Positions 23,721 through 31,260 of a DNA stretch of 33,000 nt are shown here, one piece after another (positions within the stretch are counted from its first letter, which is position 1; each line of letters starts with the position of its first letter). Below the pieces are notes generated by a model that had not been told where the DNA came from, did no database searches, and saw only the letters and a program-made list of their open reading frames with translations. Where the stretch lies: the NCBI GenBank assembly GCA_947507735.1, contig CANNRA010000002.1:1-33000 (forward strand), written 5' to 3'. This DNA comes from Actinomycetota bacterium (lineage in GTDB: Bacteria > Actinomycetota > Thermoleophilia > Gaiellales > Gaiellaceae). The translations under genes and the position numbers were made by a program.

Positions 23721-23807
23721 CGGCGGGGCTGGGATTCGAACCCAGGGAAGAGTTGCCCCTTCAGCGGTTTTCAAGACCGCCCCGTTCGACCGCTCCGGCA
23801 CCCCGCC
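23721..23807 (-). tRNA. tRNA-Ser(UGA)
   Basis: An 87-nt class II tRNA. It has a 7-bp acceptor stem (GGCGGGG with CCCCGCC), discriminator G, anticodon stem GCGGT/ACCGC around loop CTTGAAA with anticodon TGA (plus-strand 23771-23773), a long variable arm typical of Ser, and a T-arm CTGGG-TTCGAAT-CCCAG. It reads UCA and, by wobble, other UCN codons. The 3' CCA is not encoded (CCT follows). serS lies about 2 kb away. Confidence 0.97.
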
Positions 23808-23919
23808 GCGCGCTGGGATCGTAGACCGCGGCGACGCTTCGCGTAGCCCGTGCCGCCGTCGTGCGGCTCGCCTATGCTCGTCGGGTCTGGTCGTTGCTGG
23901 GATCGAGGCGGAGGCTCCT

Positions 23920-24732
23920 GTGTCACGGATTGCGCGGCTGGTGCTGGGTGTGGTGGCGGGCGGACTGCTGGCGACGGCGCTCGCCGGGAGCGGTGCCGCG
24001 GCGACTGGTGGGTCGGTCGGCCTGCGCTTCGCCACCGTCAACAGCGACGGCTCGCTCGTCGCGGCGCGCTCGCAGGGTGCCGCCTCGTCGTTGCGTGCCT
24101 CGGTGGGCAAGTTCAAGGTCGTCTTCTCTGCTCCCATCACGCGCTGCGCGGTCTCGGCCGCCTCGCTGGCGGGCAGCTCGTCAAACACGTTCACCTTCGA
24201 CGTGAAGTTCGCGACGTTCATCTCGGACTCGACGCTGTATGTGACCTTGACCGGGCGCTACGACGGCCCCGCCGACTTCCCGTTCTCGGTGGTGCTGGCC
24301 TGCAAGGAGACGGCGACGCTTGCCGACACGGTCGGGGCGGGCGGGATCAAGCCGGGTGCAGGCGGGATCAAGCCGGGGGCCGGCGGGATCAAGCCGGGTG
24401 CGGCCGCCAGCTCGACCTCGGCGGTGCTTGCCTCGATGCTGCGCTTCGCCACCGTCGACAGCTCGGGTGGGCTGCTGGCCTCGCGCAGCTACGGTGCGGC
24501 GTCGGCCATGCGAGGGTCGTCTGGCAAGTTCAAGATCGTCTTCGACAGCTCGCTCGAGACGTGCGCCGTCAGCGCGGCCTCGCTGGCGGGCAACTCGTCG
24601 AACACGTTCACCTTCGACGTGAAGATCGCGACGTTCATCTCGGGCTCGTCGCTGTACGTGACGTTGACCGGGCGCTACGACGGCCCTGCCGACTTCCCGT
24701 TCTCGGTCGTGCTCGCCTGCGCGGCCTCGTGA
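23920..24732 (+). CDS. Exported protein with duplicated domain and GGIKPGA linker
   Basis: A 270-residue protein. GTG 23920 is 5 nt after GGAGG and opens a clear signal peptide (RIARLVLGVVAGGLLATALAG). Two ~95-residue copies of an unrecognised domain (about 24022-24303 and 24436-24726) share LRFATV, SxGxL, KFK(V/I)VF, CAVSAASLAG, SNTFTFDVK and TGRYDGPADFPFSVVLAC. Each copy has two Cys, one in CAVSAASL and one in the terminal LAC, probably a disulfide. A 3x7-residue linker joins them. It is probably a secreted or wall-associated beta-rich protein of unknown function. The stop overlaps the thioredoxin start (GTGA). Confidence 0.8.
   Translation: MSRIARLVLGVVAGGLLATALAGSGAAATGGSVGLRFATVNSDGSLVAARSQGAASSLRASVGKFKVVFSAPITRCAVSAASLAGSSSNTFTFDVKFATFISDSTLYVTLTGRYDGPADFPFSVVLACKETATLADTVGAGGIKPGAGGIKPGAGGIKPGAAASSTSAVLASMLRFATVDSSGGLLASRSYGAASAMRGSSGKFKIVFDSSLETCAVSAASLAGNSSNTFTFDVKIATFISGSSLYVTLTGRYDGPADFPFSVVLACAAS
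24340..24402 (+). repeat. 3 x 21-bp tandem repeat in the linker
   Basis: Three nearly identical 21-bp units (24340-24360, 24361-24381, 24382-24402) encode GGIKPGA three times. They differ only at the last bases of each unit, so they are likely length-variable by slippage. Confidence 0.95.
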
Positions 24733-25190
24733 CCGTCGTCGAGTCCACCCACGAGTCCATCCTGCGCTGCACCACGCCGGGCTGCGGCACGCAGGTGCGC
24801 GTCGCGCCGACGCAGCAGGCGGCGCCCTGCTGCCCGGCCTGCGGCGCAGCGGTGCCGTGGATCGTCAGCGCGCTCGTCGAGACGTTCGACGAGGAGATCA
24901 CCGTCGAGGTGCCCGTGCTCGTCGACTTCTGGGCGATGTGGTGCACGCCCTGCCAGCAGGTCACGCCGCTCGTCATGCGCGCCGCCAAGGAGCACGCGGG
25001 CGCGCTCAAGGTCGTGAAGGTCAACGTCGACCGCGTGCCGCAGATCGCCGACCGCTACGTGCTGAAGAGCATCCCGACGCTGTCGCTGCTGCGCGGCGGC
25101 AGCGAGGCCGACCGCCTCACCGGGTCGATCCCGCCCGACCACTTCGCCGCCTGGCTTGCGCCGCACGTGGGCGACCTGCGCGGCGCCTAG
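24729..25190 (+). CDS. Thioredoxin with N-terminal zinc ribbon (TrxC-like)
   Basis: A 153-residue thioredoxin that reduces protein disulfides in the cytoplasm. The N-terminal ~40 residues carry Cys14, Cys19, Cys34/35 and Cys38, a zinc-ribbon arrangement like that of thioredoxin 2. The thioredoxin fold follows, with active site WCTPC (71-75; Thr replaces the usual Gly) and the cis-Pro in SIPTL. The GTG start forms a 4-nt GTGA overlap with the stop of the exported double-domain protein, implying translational coupling. No signal peptide is present. An open frame extending far upstream is only a shadow of the preceding gene. Confidence 0.92.
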   Translation: MTVVESTHESILRCTTPGCGTQVRVAPTQQAAPCCPACGAAVPWIVSALVETFDEEITVEVPVLVDFWAMWCTPCQQVTPLVMRAAKEHAGALKVVKVNVDRVPQIADRYVLKSIPTLSLLRGGSEADRLTGSIPPDHFAAWLAPHVGDLRGA

Positions 25191-25224
25191 CGCCGGCCGG
25201 CCAGCGCGGGCCAGCTCCGGGCCG

Positions 25225-25728
25225 TCAGAGCCCGACGGGGCAGTCTGCGGCGACCTCGAAGGTCGCCTCGATCTCGACCGGGATGTCGGCGTAGAGCTCG
25301 GCCGCCCCGATCGCGGCGCGGGTGTGGCGGCCGCGCTCGCCGAAGATCTCGACCATCAGATCGCTGAAGCCGTGCAGGACGTCGGACGGCGTGGTGAAGC
25401 CGGGCGCGCAGTTGACGAAGCCCTGGACGCGCACGACGCGGGTGACGTGATCGAGGCTGCCCAGGTAGCGGCGCAGCGTGCTGAGCGTGCAGAGCCCGGC
25501 GAGCCGTGCCGCGTCGTAGCCCTGGGCGATCGTCAGCTCGCGGCCGAGCTTGCCCGTCACGTAGGGCACGTTGCCGGGGCCGAGCGGGCCGTGGCCGCTC
25601 ATGAAGACGAGGTTGCCCGAGCGCAGCGCCCGGACGCGGTTCGCCTCGTCGGCGAAGGGTGGGGGCAGCTCGATGCCGAGCGCGGCGAGGCGCGCTTCCG
25701 GCGAGGCTGCGGTCGCGTCGCCGCTCAT
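25225..25728 (-). CDS. RidA/YjgF-like protein
   Basis: A 167-residue member of the YjgF/YER057c/UK114 superfamily with a short N-terminal extension, in the group with FMSGHGPLG and a GYDAARLA helix. The Arg in HTRAAIG aligns with the Arg of RidA that binds imine/enamine carboxylates, and VEIEATFEV is the usual last strand. The usual LP is replaced by LY, so substrate specificity may differ. The ATG overlaps the serS stop by 4 nt (ATGA), so the two genes are co-transcribed. It converges with the thioredoxin gene across 34 nt. Confidence 0.88.
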   Translation of the reverse strand: MSGDATAASPEARLAALGIELPPPFADEANRVRALRSGNLVFMSGHGPLGPGNVPYVTGKLGRELTIAQGYDAARLAGLCTLSTLRRYLGSLDHVTRVVRVQGFVNCAPGFTTPSDVLHGFSDLMVEIFGERGRHTRAAIGAAELYADIPVEIEATFEVAADCPVGL

Positions 25729-26942
25729 GCGCCCGGCTCGATCACCTGTGGCGCGCCGAAGGCCCACAGCGCCTCGGGCACGTGCACCGAGCCGTCCGGC
25801 TGCTGGTGGTTCTCCAGCACCGCCAGCACGGCGCGGCCGGTGACCGCGGTGCCGTTCAGCGTGTGCAGCGGCTCGACGCCCTTCTCGCCGCGCCAGCGGA
25901 TGCCGAGCCGACGGGCCTGGAAGTCGGTGGTGTTCGACGTCGAGGTGACCTCGCGGTAGCGGCCCTGGGACGGGAACCACGCCTCGCAGTCGTACTTCTT
26001 GGCGGCCGAGGCGCCGAGGTCGCCGGCGGCGGTCAGGATCACCCGGTACGGGATCCCCAGGTCGCGCAGCAGCTCCTCCTCGTTCGCGAGCACGGCATCG
26101 TGCTCGGCGTAGGAGTCCTCGGGGCGGCAGAAGATGAACATCTCGATCTTGTCGAACTGGTGCAGGCGGAACATGCCGCGCGTGTCCTTGCCGGCGGCGC
26201 CGGCCTCGCGGCGGAAGCAGGTGCTCCAGCCGGAGTAGCGCGCGGGCAGCTCGGCAGGATCGAGGATCTCGCCCATGTGGATGCCGGCCAGCGCGACCTC
26301 GGAGGTGCCGGTGAGGTACAGGTCGTCGCTCTCCAGCTTGTAGAGGTTCGCGGCGTCGGTGGGGAGGAAGCCGGTGCCGTACATCGCCTCCTCGCGCACG
26401 AGGACGGGCGGCAGCACGGGCGTGAAGCCCTTGCCGGCAAGCTTGGAGATCGCCATCTGGAAGACGGCGAGCTGGAGCAGCGCGGCGGCGCCCATCGTGT
26501 AGCCGAAGCGGGCGCCGGAGAGGCGGGCGGCGCGCTCCATGTCGAAGCGGCCGAGGGCGGTGTGCTCTTTCGGCTCGGTGATCGTGGGGATCGTGCCGGC
26601 CTCGCGGATGACGATGAAGTCGTCCTCGCCACCCTCGGGCACGCTCGCGTGCGGCGGGTTGGGGACGAAGTCGAGCAGGCGGTCGCGCTCGGCCTCAGCG
26701 GCGGCGATCTGCTGCTCGAGCTCCTGCAGCTCGACCTTGACGGCCTTCAGCTCCTCGAGCTGCTCGGGCGTCGGCTTGCCCTTCAGCTTGGTGCGGCCGC
26801 GCAGCTCGTCCACCTTCGGCACGAGGGCGCGCCACGCCTCGTCAGCGGCGATCAGCGCGTCGAATGCCTCGGCGGCGCCCTTGCGGGCGAGGGCGGCACG
26901 GGTGCCGGGGACGTCGTTGCGGGCAGCTCTGAGATCGATCAC
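25725..26942 (-). CDS. serS: Seryl-tRNA synthetase
   Basis: A 405-residue class II synthetase that charges tRNA-Ser. The N-terminal antiparallel coiled-coil arm (about residues 28-95) grips the long variable arm. The Ser site TGTSE is at 211-215. Motif 2 is FRREAG...TRGMFRLHQF (243-263). Motif 3 is the NGTAVTGRAVLAVLEN form (363-378), in which the usual GSGLA is altered, as in many actinobacterial enzymes. The start is GTG (26940-26942). The RidA-like gene is coupled at its 3' end. A divergent hydrolase-fold gene lies 86 nt upstream. Confidence 0.97.
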   Translation of the reverse strand: MIDLRAARNDVPGTRAALARKGAAEAFDALIAADEAWRALVPKVDELRGRTKLKGKPTPEQLEELKAVKVELQELEQQIAAAEAERDRLLDFVPNPPHASVPEGGEDDFIVIREAGTIPTITEPKEHTALGRFDMERAARLSGARFGYTMGAAALLQLAVFQMAISKLAGKGFTPVLPPVLVREEAMYGTGFLPTDAANLYKLESDDLYLTGTSEVALAGIHMGEILDPAELPARYSGWSTCFRREAGAAGKDTRGMFRLHQFDKIEMFIFCRPEDSYAEHDAVLANEEELLRDLGIPYRVILTAAGDLGASAAKKYDCEAWFPSQGRYREVTSTSNTTDFQARRLGIRWRGEKGVEPLHTLNGTAVTGRAVLAVLENHQQPDGSVHVPEALWAFGAPQVIEPGA

Positions 26943-27028
26943 GGTGCGGGAAGCGTAGTGGGCCGGGCCGGTCGGCGTCGCAGCGTCACGGTTGTCCTGC
27001 CCGGCTGCGGCGGTGTACCGTCGCTGCC

Positions 27029-27904
27029 ATGCCTCTGGCGAAGATCGCGCGCTCCGGCCGCGTGCAGCTCACCCGGCTCACGCTGCACCACCTCGACTGG
27101 CCGGCCGCCACCGCCGAGGCCGCCGCCGAGCCGCCGATCGTCCTGCTCCATCCCAACCGCACCAACGCCCGTGTCTGGGACTACGTGGTCGAGCACTCGA
27201 CGCTGCCCAACCGCTGGCTCGCCCCTGACCAGCGCGGCCACGGCCGCTCGGACTATCCGGAGAGCGGCTACCAGCTGGACGACTACGTCACCGACCTGGT
27301 CGAGCTGCTGGACGCGCTCGGCGTGGCGCGCGCGCACTTCCTGGCAGCCGCGACCGGCGGCAACATCGCCCTGCTCGTTGCAGCGCAGCACCCGGAGCGG
27401 GTCGCCTCGCTCACCGTCGTCGACCCCGGCCTCTCGCTCGACCCGGCGATCAGCCACGCGGTGCGCGACCAGATGAAGCTCGAGTTCCGCTTCCCGTCGC
27501 TGGCCGAGGCGCGTGCCCGGATGCCGTTCTCGGCCCACTGGTCGGACGAGCTGAAGGAGCACTACGCGCGCTACTCGTTCCGCGCCGTTGACGGGCCGGA
27601 CACGGGCGTCGCCCCGGACGAGGGCGATGTCGAGTGGCGCTACTTCATCCCCGGCGTGATCGAGACCGAGGCGGCGCTCGAGCACGACATGTGGGATCGC
27701 ATCGACGTGCGCTGCCCCCTGCTGGCGATCCGCGGCGCCGAGTCGAAGGTGTTCGACGAGACGCGCATGGCGCGCCTCAAGGCGATCGTGCCGGCCTGCG
27801 AGACGCTCGCGATCGCGGCCGACCACCGGGTGAGCCAGGACAACCCGCAGGCGCTCGCGGCCGCGGTGGACGACTTCATCCGGCGCAGCGGCAGCGGCGC
27901 CTAG
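27029..27904 (+). CDS. Alpha/beta-hydrolase-fold protein with atypical active site
   Basis: A 291-residue protein with the overall fold signatures LLHPNRTNARVWD, DQRGHGRSDYP and a C-terminal His near 266 (AADHRVSQDNP). The nucleophile elbow is AAATGGN, with Thr109 where Ser is normal. The oxyanion HG is HP (41-42), and the acid position reads RGAESK rather than an Asp loop. It may be a non-hydrolytic member, a Thr-nucleophile enzyme, or inactive. The ATG start has no strong ribosome site. It is transcribed away from serS and converges with the DUF2019-like gene 12 nt downstream. Confidence 0.88.
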   Translation: MPLAKIARSGRVQLTRLTLHHLDWPAATAEAAAEPPIVLLHPNRTNARVWDYVVEHSTLPNRWLAPDQRGHGRSDYPESGYQLDDYVTDLVELLDALGVARAHFLAAATGGNIALLVAAQHPERVASLTVVDPGLSLDPAISHAVRDQMKLEFRFPSLAEARARMPFSAHWSDELKEHYARYSFRAVDGPDTGVAPDEGDVEWRYFIPGVIETEAALEHDMWDRIDVRCPLLAIRGAESKVFDETRMARLKAIVPACETLAIAADHRVSQDNPQALAAAVDDFIRRSGSGA

Positions 27905-27916
27905 CGGGGCTTTCGC

Positions 27917-28279
27917 CTAGCCCAGCCGGCCGGCGCGGAACTCGCCGAGGGTCAGCGCTGCGCTCATCTGCACCTCGCGCGGAGCGTCGTTCGCCCCGGC
28001 GAGCGCCTCCAGCGCGGCGACGGCCTCCTGCGGCGCCCAGCCCAGCGCGTGCGCCGCGGCGACCGAGCGGACGGCAGGGTCGGGGTCGTCCAGCAGGATG
28101 GTGATGCCGTCGCGGCCGGCCTGCCACTTGCGCAGGCTGTCGTAGGTCTCCTGGATGCGCTCGTACTTGCGGTGCGCCTTGCGGCCCGCGCCCTTGCGCT
28201 CCGAGCTCTGCTCGGCGATCCACTCGACGATCAGGGCGCGATAGGTCGCGAGCAGGGGGTCAACCGGGTTCTTTGCCAT
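27917..28279 (-). CDS. DUF2019/HEAT-repeat-like small protein
   Basis: A 120-residue, largely helical protein. The second half (LLDDPDPAVRSVAAAHAL, then a second helix pair) is a HEAT-type repeat similar to DUF2019 proteins. It is probably a protein-interaction module, with no known function. Its ATG abuts the SDR stop codon directly (TAGATG), so it is the last gene of that operon. Confidence 0.8.
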   Translation of the reverse strand: MAKNPVDPLLATYRALIVEWIAEQSSERKGAGRKAHRKYERIQETYDSLRKWQAGRDGITILLDDPDPAVRSVAAAHALGWAPQEAVAALEALAGANDAPREVQMSAALTLGEFRAGRLG

Positions 28280-29113
28280 CTAGTGCGTCTCCTCGCCGCC
28301 GGAGACGTTCATCGCCTCGCCGGTGACGTAGCCAGCCTGCTCGCTGCACAGCCAGGCGCAGGCCTTGGCGATGTCGTCGGGCAGGCCGGGGCGGCCCAGC
28401 GGGATGCGGCTCGTCATCGCGGCCATGTACTCGTCGTGGGTGAGGCCAAGCGCCTTCGAGAAGAAGTCGTTCTGCCAGGCGCCGAGGCCGGTCGTCACGT
28501 GGTTCGGGCAGATCGCGTTGACGGTGACGTTGTGCGCGCCCAGCTCGATCGCCACCGAGCGGGTGAAGCCGATCACGCCGTGCTTCGACGCCACGTAGGC
28601 CGAGGCGTACGGGAAGCCTGACTTGCCGCCCTGCGACGAGATGTTGACGATGCGGCCGCCGCGCTGCTGCGCGATCAGCTGCCGCGCGACGTGCTTGGTG
28701 CAGAGGAACATGCCGCGCAGGTTGACGTCGAGGACGACGTCCCACTCGTCGGCGGTCATCTCGGTGACGAGCTTCATCAGGTAGCCGACGCCCGCGTTGT
28801 TGACGAGGATGTCGATGCCGCCGAAGCGCTCCACCACGGCAGCGACCATCGCCTCGACCGAGGCCTCGTCGCGCACGTCGCAGTGGACGGTCATGACCTC
28901 GGTGCCGGTCGCGCGGATCTCCGCGGCGACCTGCTCCAGCTCGGCCGTCGTCGCCACGCCGTGCGTGGGGAAGAGGTCGCCCTCGGTGCGGCCAAGGTCG
29001 GCGATGACGACCTTGCAGCCCTCCTGGCCGAGGCGCAGGGCCATTGCCTGGCCGAGGCCGCCGTGGCGCCCCGACCCCGTCACGATCGCGATCTTCCCGT
29101 GGAGTCCGTACAT
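28280..29113 (-). CDS. SDR-family oxidoreductase
   Basis: A 277-residue classical short-chain dehydrogenase using NAD(P)H. The cofactor motif is the variant TGSGRHGGLG. An acidic residue after strand 2 (VVIADLG) favours NAD. NNAG, the catalytic SS, YVASK and a PNHVTTG segment are present. An insertion after strand 2 (GRTEGDLFPTHGV) is unusual for short SDRs. ATG 29113 is chosen; a GTG two codons upstream (29119) is equally possible. It lies about 50 nt downstream of the GMC gene and abuts the HEAT-like gene, so it may act on the carbonyl product or on a related substrate (inference). Confidence 0.9.
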   Translation of the reverse strand: MYGLHGKIAIVTGSGRHGGLGQAMALRLGQEGCKVVIADLGRTEGDLFPTHGVATTAELEQVAAEIRATGTEVMTVHCDVRDEASVEAMVAAVVERFGGIDILVNNAGVGYLMKLVTEMTADEWDVVLDVNLRGMFLCTKHVARQLIAQQRGGRIVNISSQGGKSGFPYASAYVASKHGVIGFTRSVAIELGAHNVTVNAICPNHVTTGLGAWQNDFFSKALGLTHDEYMAAMTSRIPLGRPGLPDDIAKACAWLCSEQAGYVTGEAMNVSGGEETH

Positions 29114-29164
29114 GGGCACGACCCTACACCGAGCGGGCGCCGCGCGACCCGGGTCGCTCCGGGC

Positions 29165-30775
29165 CTACAGCTCCTCGACGATGTGCATGGCGGTGCGCAG
29201 CGCGAGCGCCTGCAGGGTCGGCGTCGGGTTGATCGACGCGCACGTCACGAACGTCGAGCCGTCGACGACGAAGAGGTTGTCGACGTCGTGCGCCCGGCCG
29301 AAGCCGTCCACCACCGAGCGCCTCGGGTCGTCGCCCATGCGCGCGGTGCCCATCAGGTGGAAGCGGGAGTCGGCGGGGAGGTGCTGCTCGATCACGTCGA
29401 CGGCCCCGGCCTCGCGCAGCAGCTCGCGCGCGACCTCGGCGCCCGCGGCCAGGATCTGCTCGGAGTTCTCGCTCACGGTGTAGACCATGCGTGCCGTCGG
29501 TATGCCGTCGCGGTCGCGCTGCGACCAGTCGACCTCGATGCGGTTGTGCTGCTCCGGCAGATCCTCGGCCACGATCGCCAGGCCGGCCGTGCGCCCGAAC
29601 ACCTGCTCGAACCGCTCGTGGTGGCGGCGGCCCCAGGGCAGAGGCGTCGCGAACGACCCGAGCGCCGTGATCGCCGGGCCGTGCGAGCGCAGCGCCTGCA
29701 GCGTGAAGCCGCGCACGTAGTCGCGCGCGGGGTCAGTCTCGTAGAACTCCTGGCTGAAGATCGTGCAGGCGGTCGGCCCCTTCCAGCCTTCCAGTAGCTC
29801 GTCGAAGACGCCGATCGCGGTCGCCAGCGGGTGCAGCATCAGGTTCTTGCCGACGAGCCCCGACGAGTTGGCGATGCCGTCCGGGAAGCGCTCGGAGCGT
29901 GACGCGAGCAGCAGGCGCGGCGTGCCGATGCCGTTTGCCGCCACGACGACGCGGGCCGCGGGCTGGAAGTGCAGCTCGCCGGCGGCGTCGAGGTAGTGGG
30001 CGCCGGCGCAGCGGCCGCTCGCGTCCACGGGCAGCTCGACGACGCGGGCGCGCGTGCGCAGCTCGACGCCGTTCCTGATCGCCTTCGGCCAGTAGGTGAT
30101 GTCGGTCGAGGCCTTTGCCTGCTGGTAGCAGCCGAGCTCCATCATCCCGCAGTTGTTGCAGGCGCCGCGCCCGTCGCCGTACGGCCGCGAGTTGGTGGCG
30201 ACGTCGCTCGGCCACCAGTGCCAGCCCTTGCGGTCGAAGGCGGCGGCGAGGCGCTCGCCGGGCTTGCCGGGCGAGATCGGCGGGGTCTGGCGTGGCCTAC
30301 GCGGCGGGTTGGCCGGGTCGCCCGCGAGGCCGGCGACGCCCATCAGCTCGTCGTTCAGCTCGTAGAAGTCGGCGAGGTCGTCGTAGGTGAGCGGCCAGTC
30401 GTCGGCGACGCCGTCGAGGCTCTGCACCCGGAAGTCGGACGGGTGGAAGCGCGGGAAGTGCGCCGACCAGAGGATGGTCGAGCCGCCGACGCCGTTCCAG
30501 AGCAGCGGCTTGATCGGCGACTGCGCGTCCTCGATCGGATAGTCGACGTCGAGGCCGCGCGTGTTCGGGTTGGGGCTCCGGCGGAACTGGCGGTGGATCT
30601 CCCACTGGTCATCGGCCGAGAGGTAGCTGCGCGGGTCGCTCCAGTCACCGCGCTCGAGGCAGACGACCTTCGCGCCGGTGTCCCCGCTGACCGCCCAGGC
30701 GACGGCGGCGCCGCTCGCGCCCGCACCGACGATCAGCACGTCGCAGGCGTCGTGCACATGCTTCGGCGCGCTCAT
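29165..30775 (-). CDS. GMC oxidoreductase, GADH large-subunit-like
   Basis: A 536-residue FAD-dependent alcohol or sugar dehydrogenase. A Rossmann GAGASG motif lies near residues 17-22. The FAD-attachment region is NGVGGSTILWSAHFPR. A Cys cluster is CNNCGMMELGC near 203-213, and C-terminal HLMGTARMG and INPTPTLQALALRTA supply the catalytic His and Asn. This organisation matches the gluconate 2-dehydrogenase/sorbitol-type branch. No signal peptide is present. Its ATG overlaps the stop of the subunit 3-like gene by 4 nt, so the two products are probably one complex. The substrate is unknown, and the Cys cluster might hold an Fe-S centre (inference). Confidence 0.93.
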   Translation of the reverse strand: MSAPKHVHDACDVLIVGAGASGAAVAWAVSGDTGAKVVCLERGDWSDPRSYLSADDQWEIHRQFRRSPNPNTRGLDVDYPIEDAQSPIKPLLWNGVGGSTILWSAHFPRFHPSDFRVQSLDGVADDWPLTYDDLADFYELNDELMGVAGLAGDPANPPRRPRQTPPISPGKPGERLAAAFDRKGWHWWPSDVATNSRPYGDGRGACNNCGMMELGCYQQAKASTDITYWPKAIRNGVELRTRARVVELPVDASGRCAGAHYLDAAGELHFQPAARVVVAANGIGTPRLLLASRSERFPDGIANSSGLVGKNLMLHPLATAIGVFDELLEGWKGPTACTIFSQEFYETDPARDYVRGFTLQALRSHGPAITALGSFATPLPWGRRHHERFEQVFGRTAGLAIVAEDLPEQHNRIEVDWSQRDRDGIPTARMVYTVSENSEQILAAGAEVARELLREAGAVDVIEQHLPADSRFHLMGTARMGDDPRRSVVDGFGRAHDVDNLFVVDGSTFVTCASINPTPTLQALALRTAMHIVEEL

Positions 30776-31218
30776 GCCTGCCGCCAGTGCGGAGCGCGGG
30801 TGCGGGCCGCCGCGATCAACGCCTCGTCGAAGGGCGGCAGCTCGTGGCCGTCGGGCTGCGGTGCGCCTGGCCGGTAGCCGGTCTTCGCGGCGACGATTGC
30901 CAGCACGCGCGGGTCGATGTAGTAGGCGTTGTAAGCGGCCTGGAGCGCGGCGCCGAAGCCGGCAGGCTCGCTCGCGGCGAGGGCGGTGAGGGCTGTCTCG
31001 CGCTCGTCGGGGCCGTGCGTGGCGAAGCCGGCGGGAAGCGCGGCGAGCAAGGCTCGCAGCGGCGCCAGCCCGGCGACGCTCAGCCCGGCCAGGCGGATGG
31101 CCTCGGCCGGCAGGTCAAGGTCGGTGGCGGCAGGCCACTCGGGGCTGCCCGGCAGGAACGTGTCGAGGACGGCGGCGAGGAGCGCACGCTCTTCGGCCGG
31201 GAGGCGCTGGTCGGTCAC
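30772..31218 (-). CDS. Gluconate 2-dehydrogenase subunit 3-like protein
   Basis: A 148-residue helical protein whose C-terminal part (AYNAYYIDPRVLAIVAAK, then GYRPGAPQPDG and PFDE) resembles the small subunit that partners GMC dehydrogenases. Known relatives often carry a Tat signal that exports the complex. Here the N-terminus (MTDQRLPAEERALL) has none, suggesting a cytoplasmic complex. The GTG start is 10 nt after AGGA. It is translationally coupled to the GMC gene (ATGA) and lies 42 nt after the HAD gene. Confidence 0.85.
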   Translation of the reverse strand: MTDQRLPAEERALLAAVLDTFLPGSPEWPAATDLDLPAEAIRLAGLSVAGLAPLRALLAALPAGFATHGPDERETALTALAASEPAGFGAALQAAYNAYYIDPRVLAIVAAKTGYRPGAPQPDGHELPPFDEALIAAARTRAPHWRQA

Positions 31219-31260
31219 CCGCCGATCCTAGAAGGCGGCGCGGCGGCGTGCCGGGGCAGC

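Noticed and set aside
25659-27476. Plus-strand open frame opposite serS
   Set aside because: Complement of a certain serS gene, with no domain.
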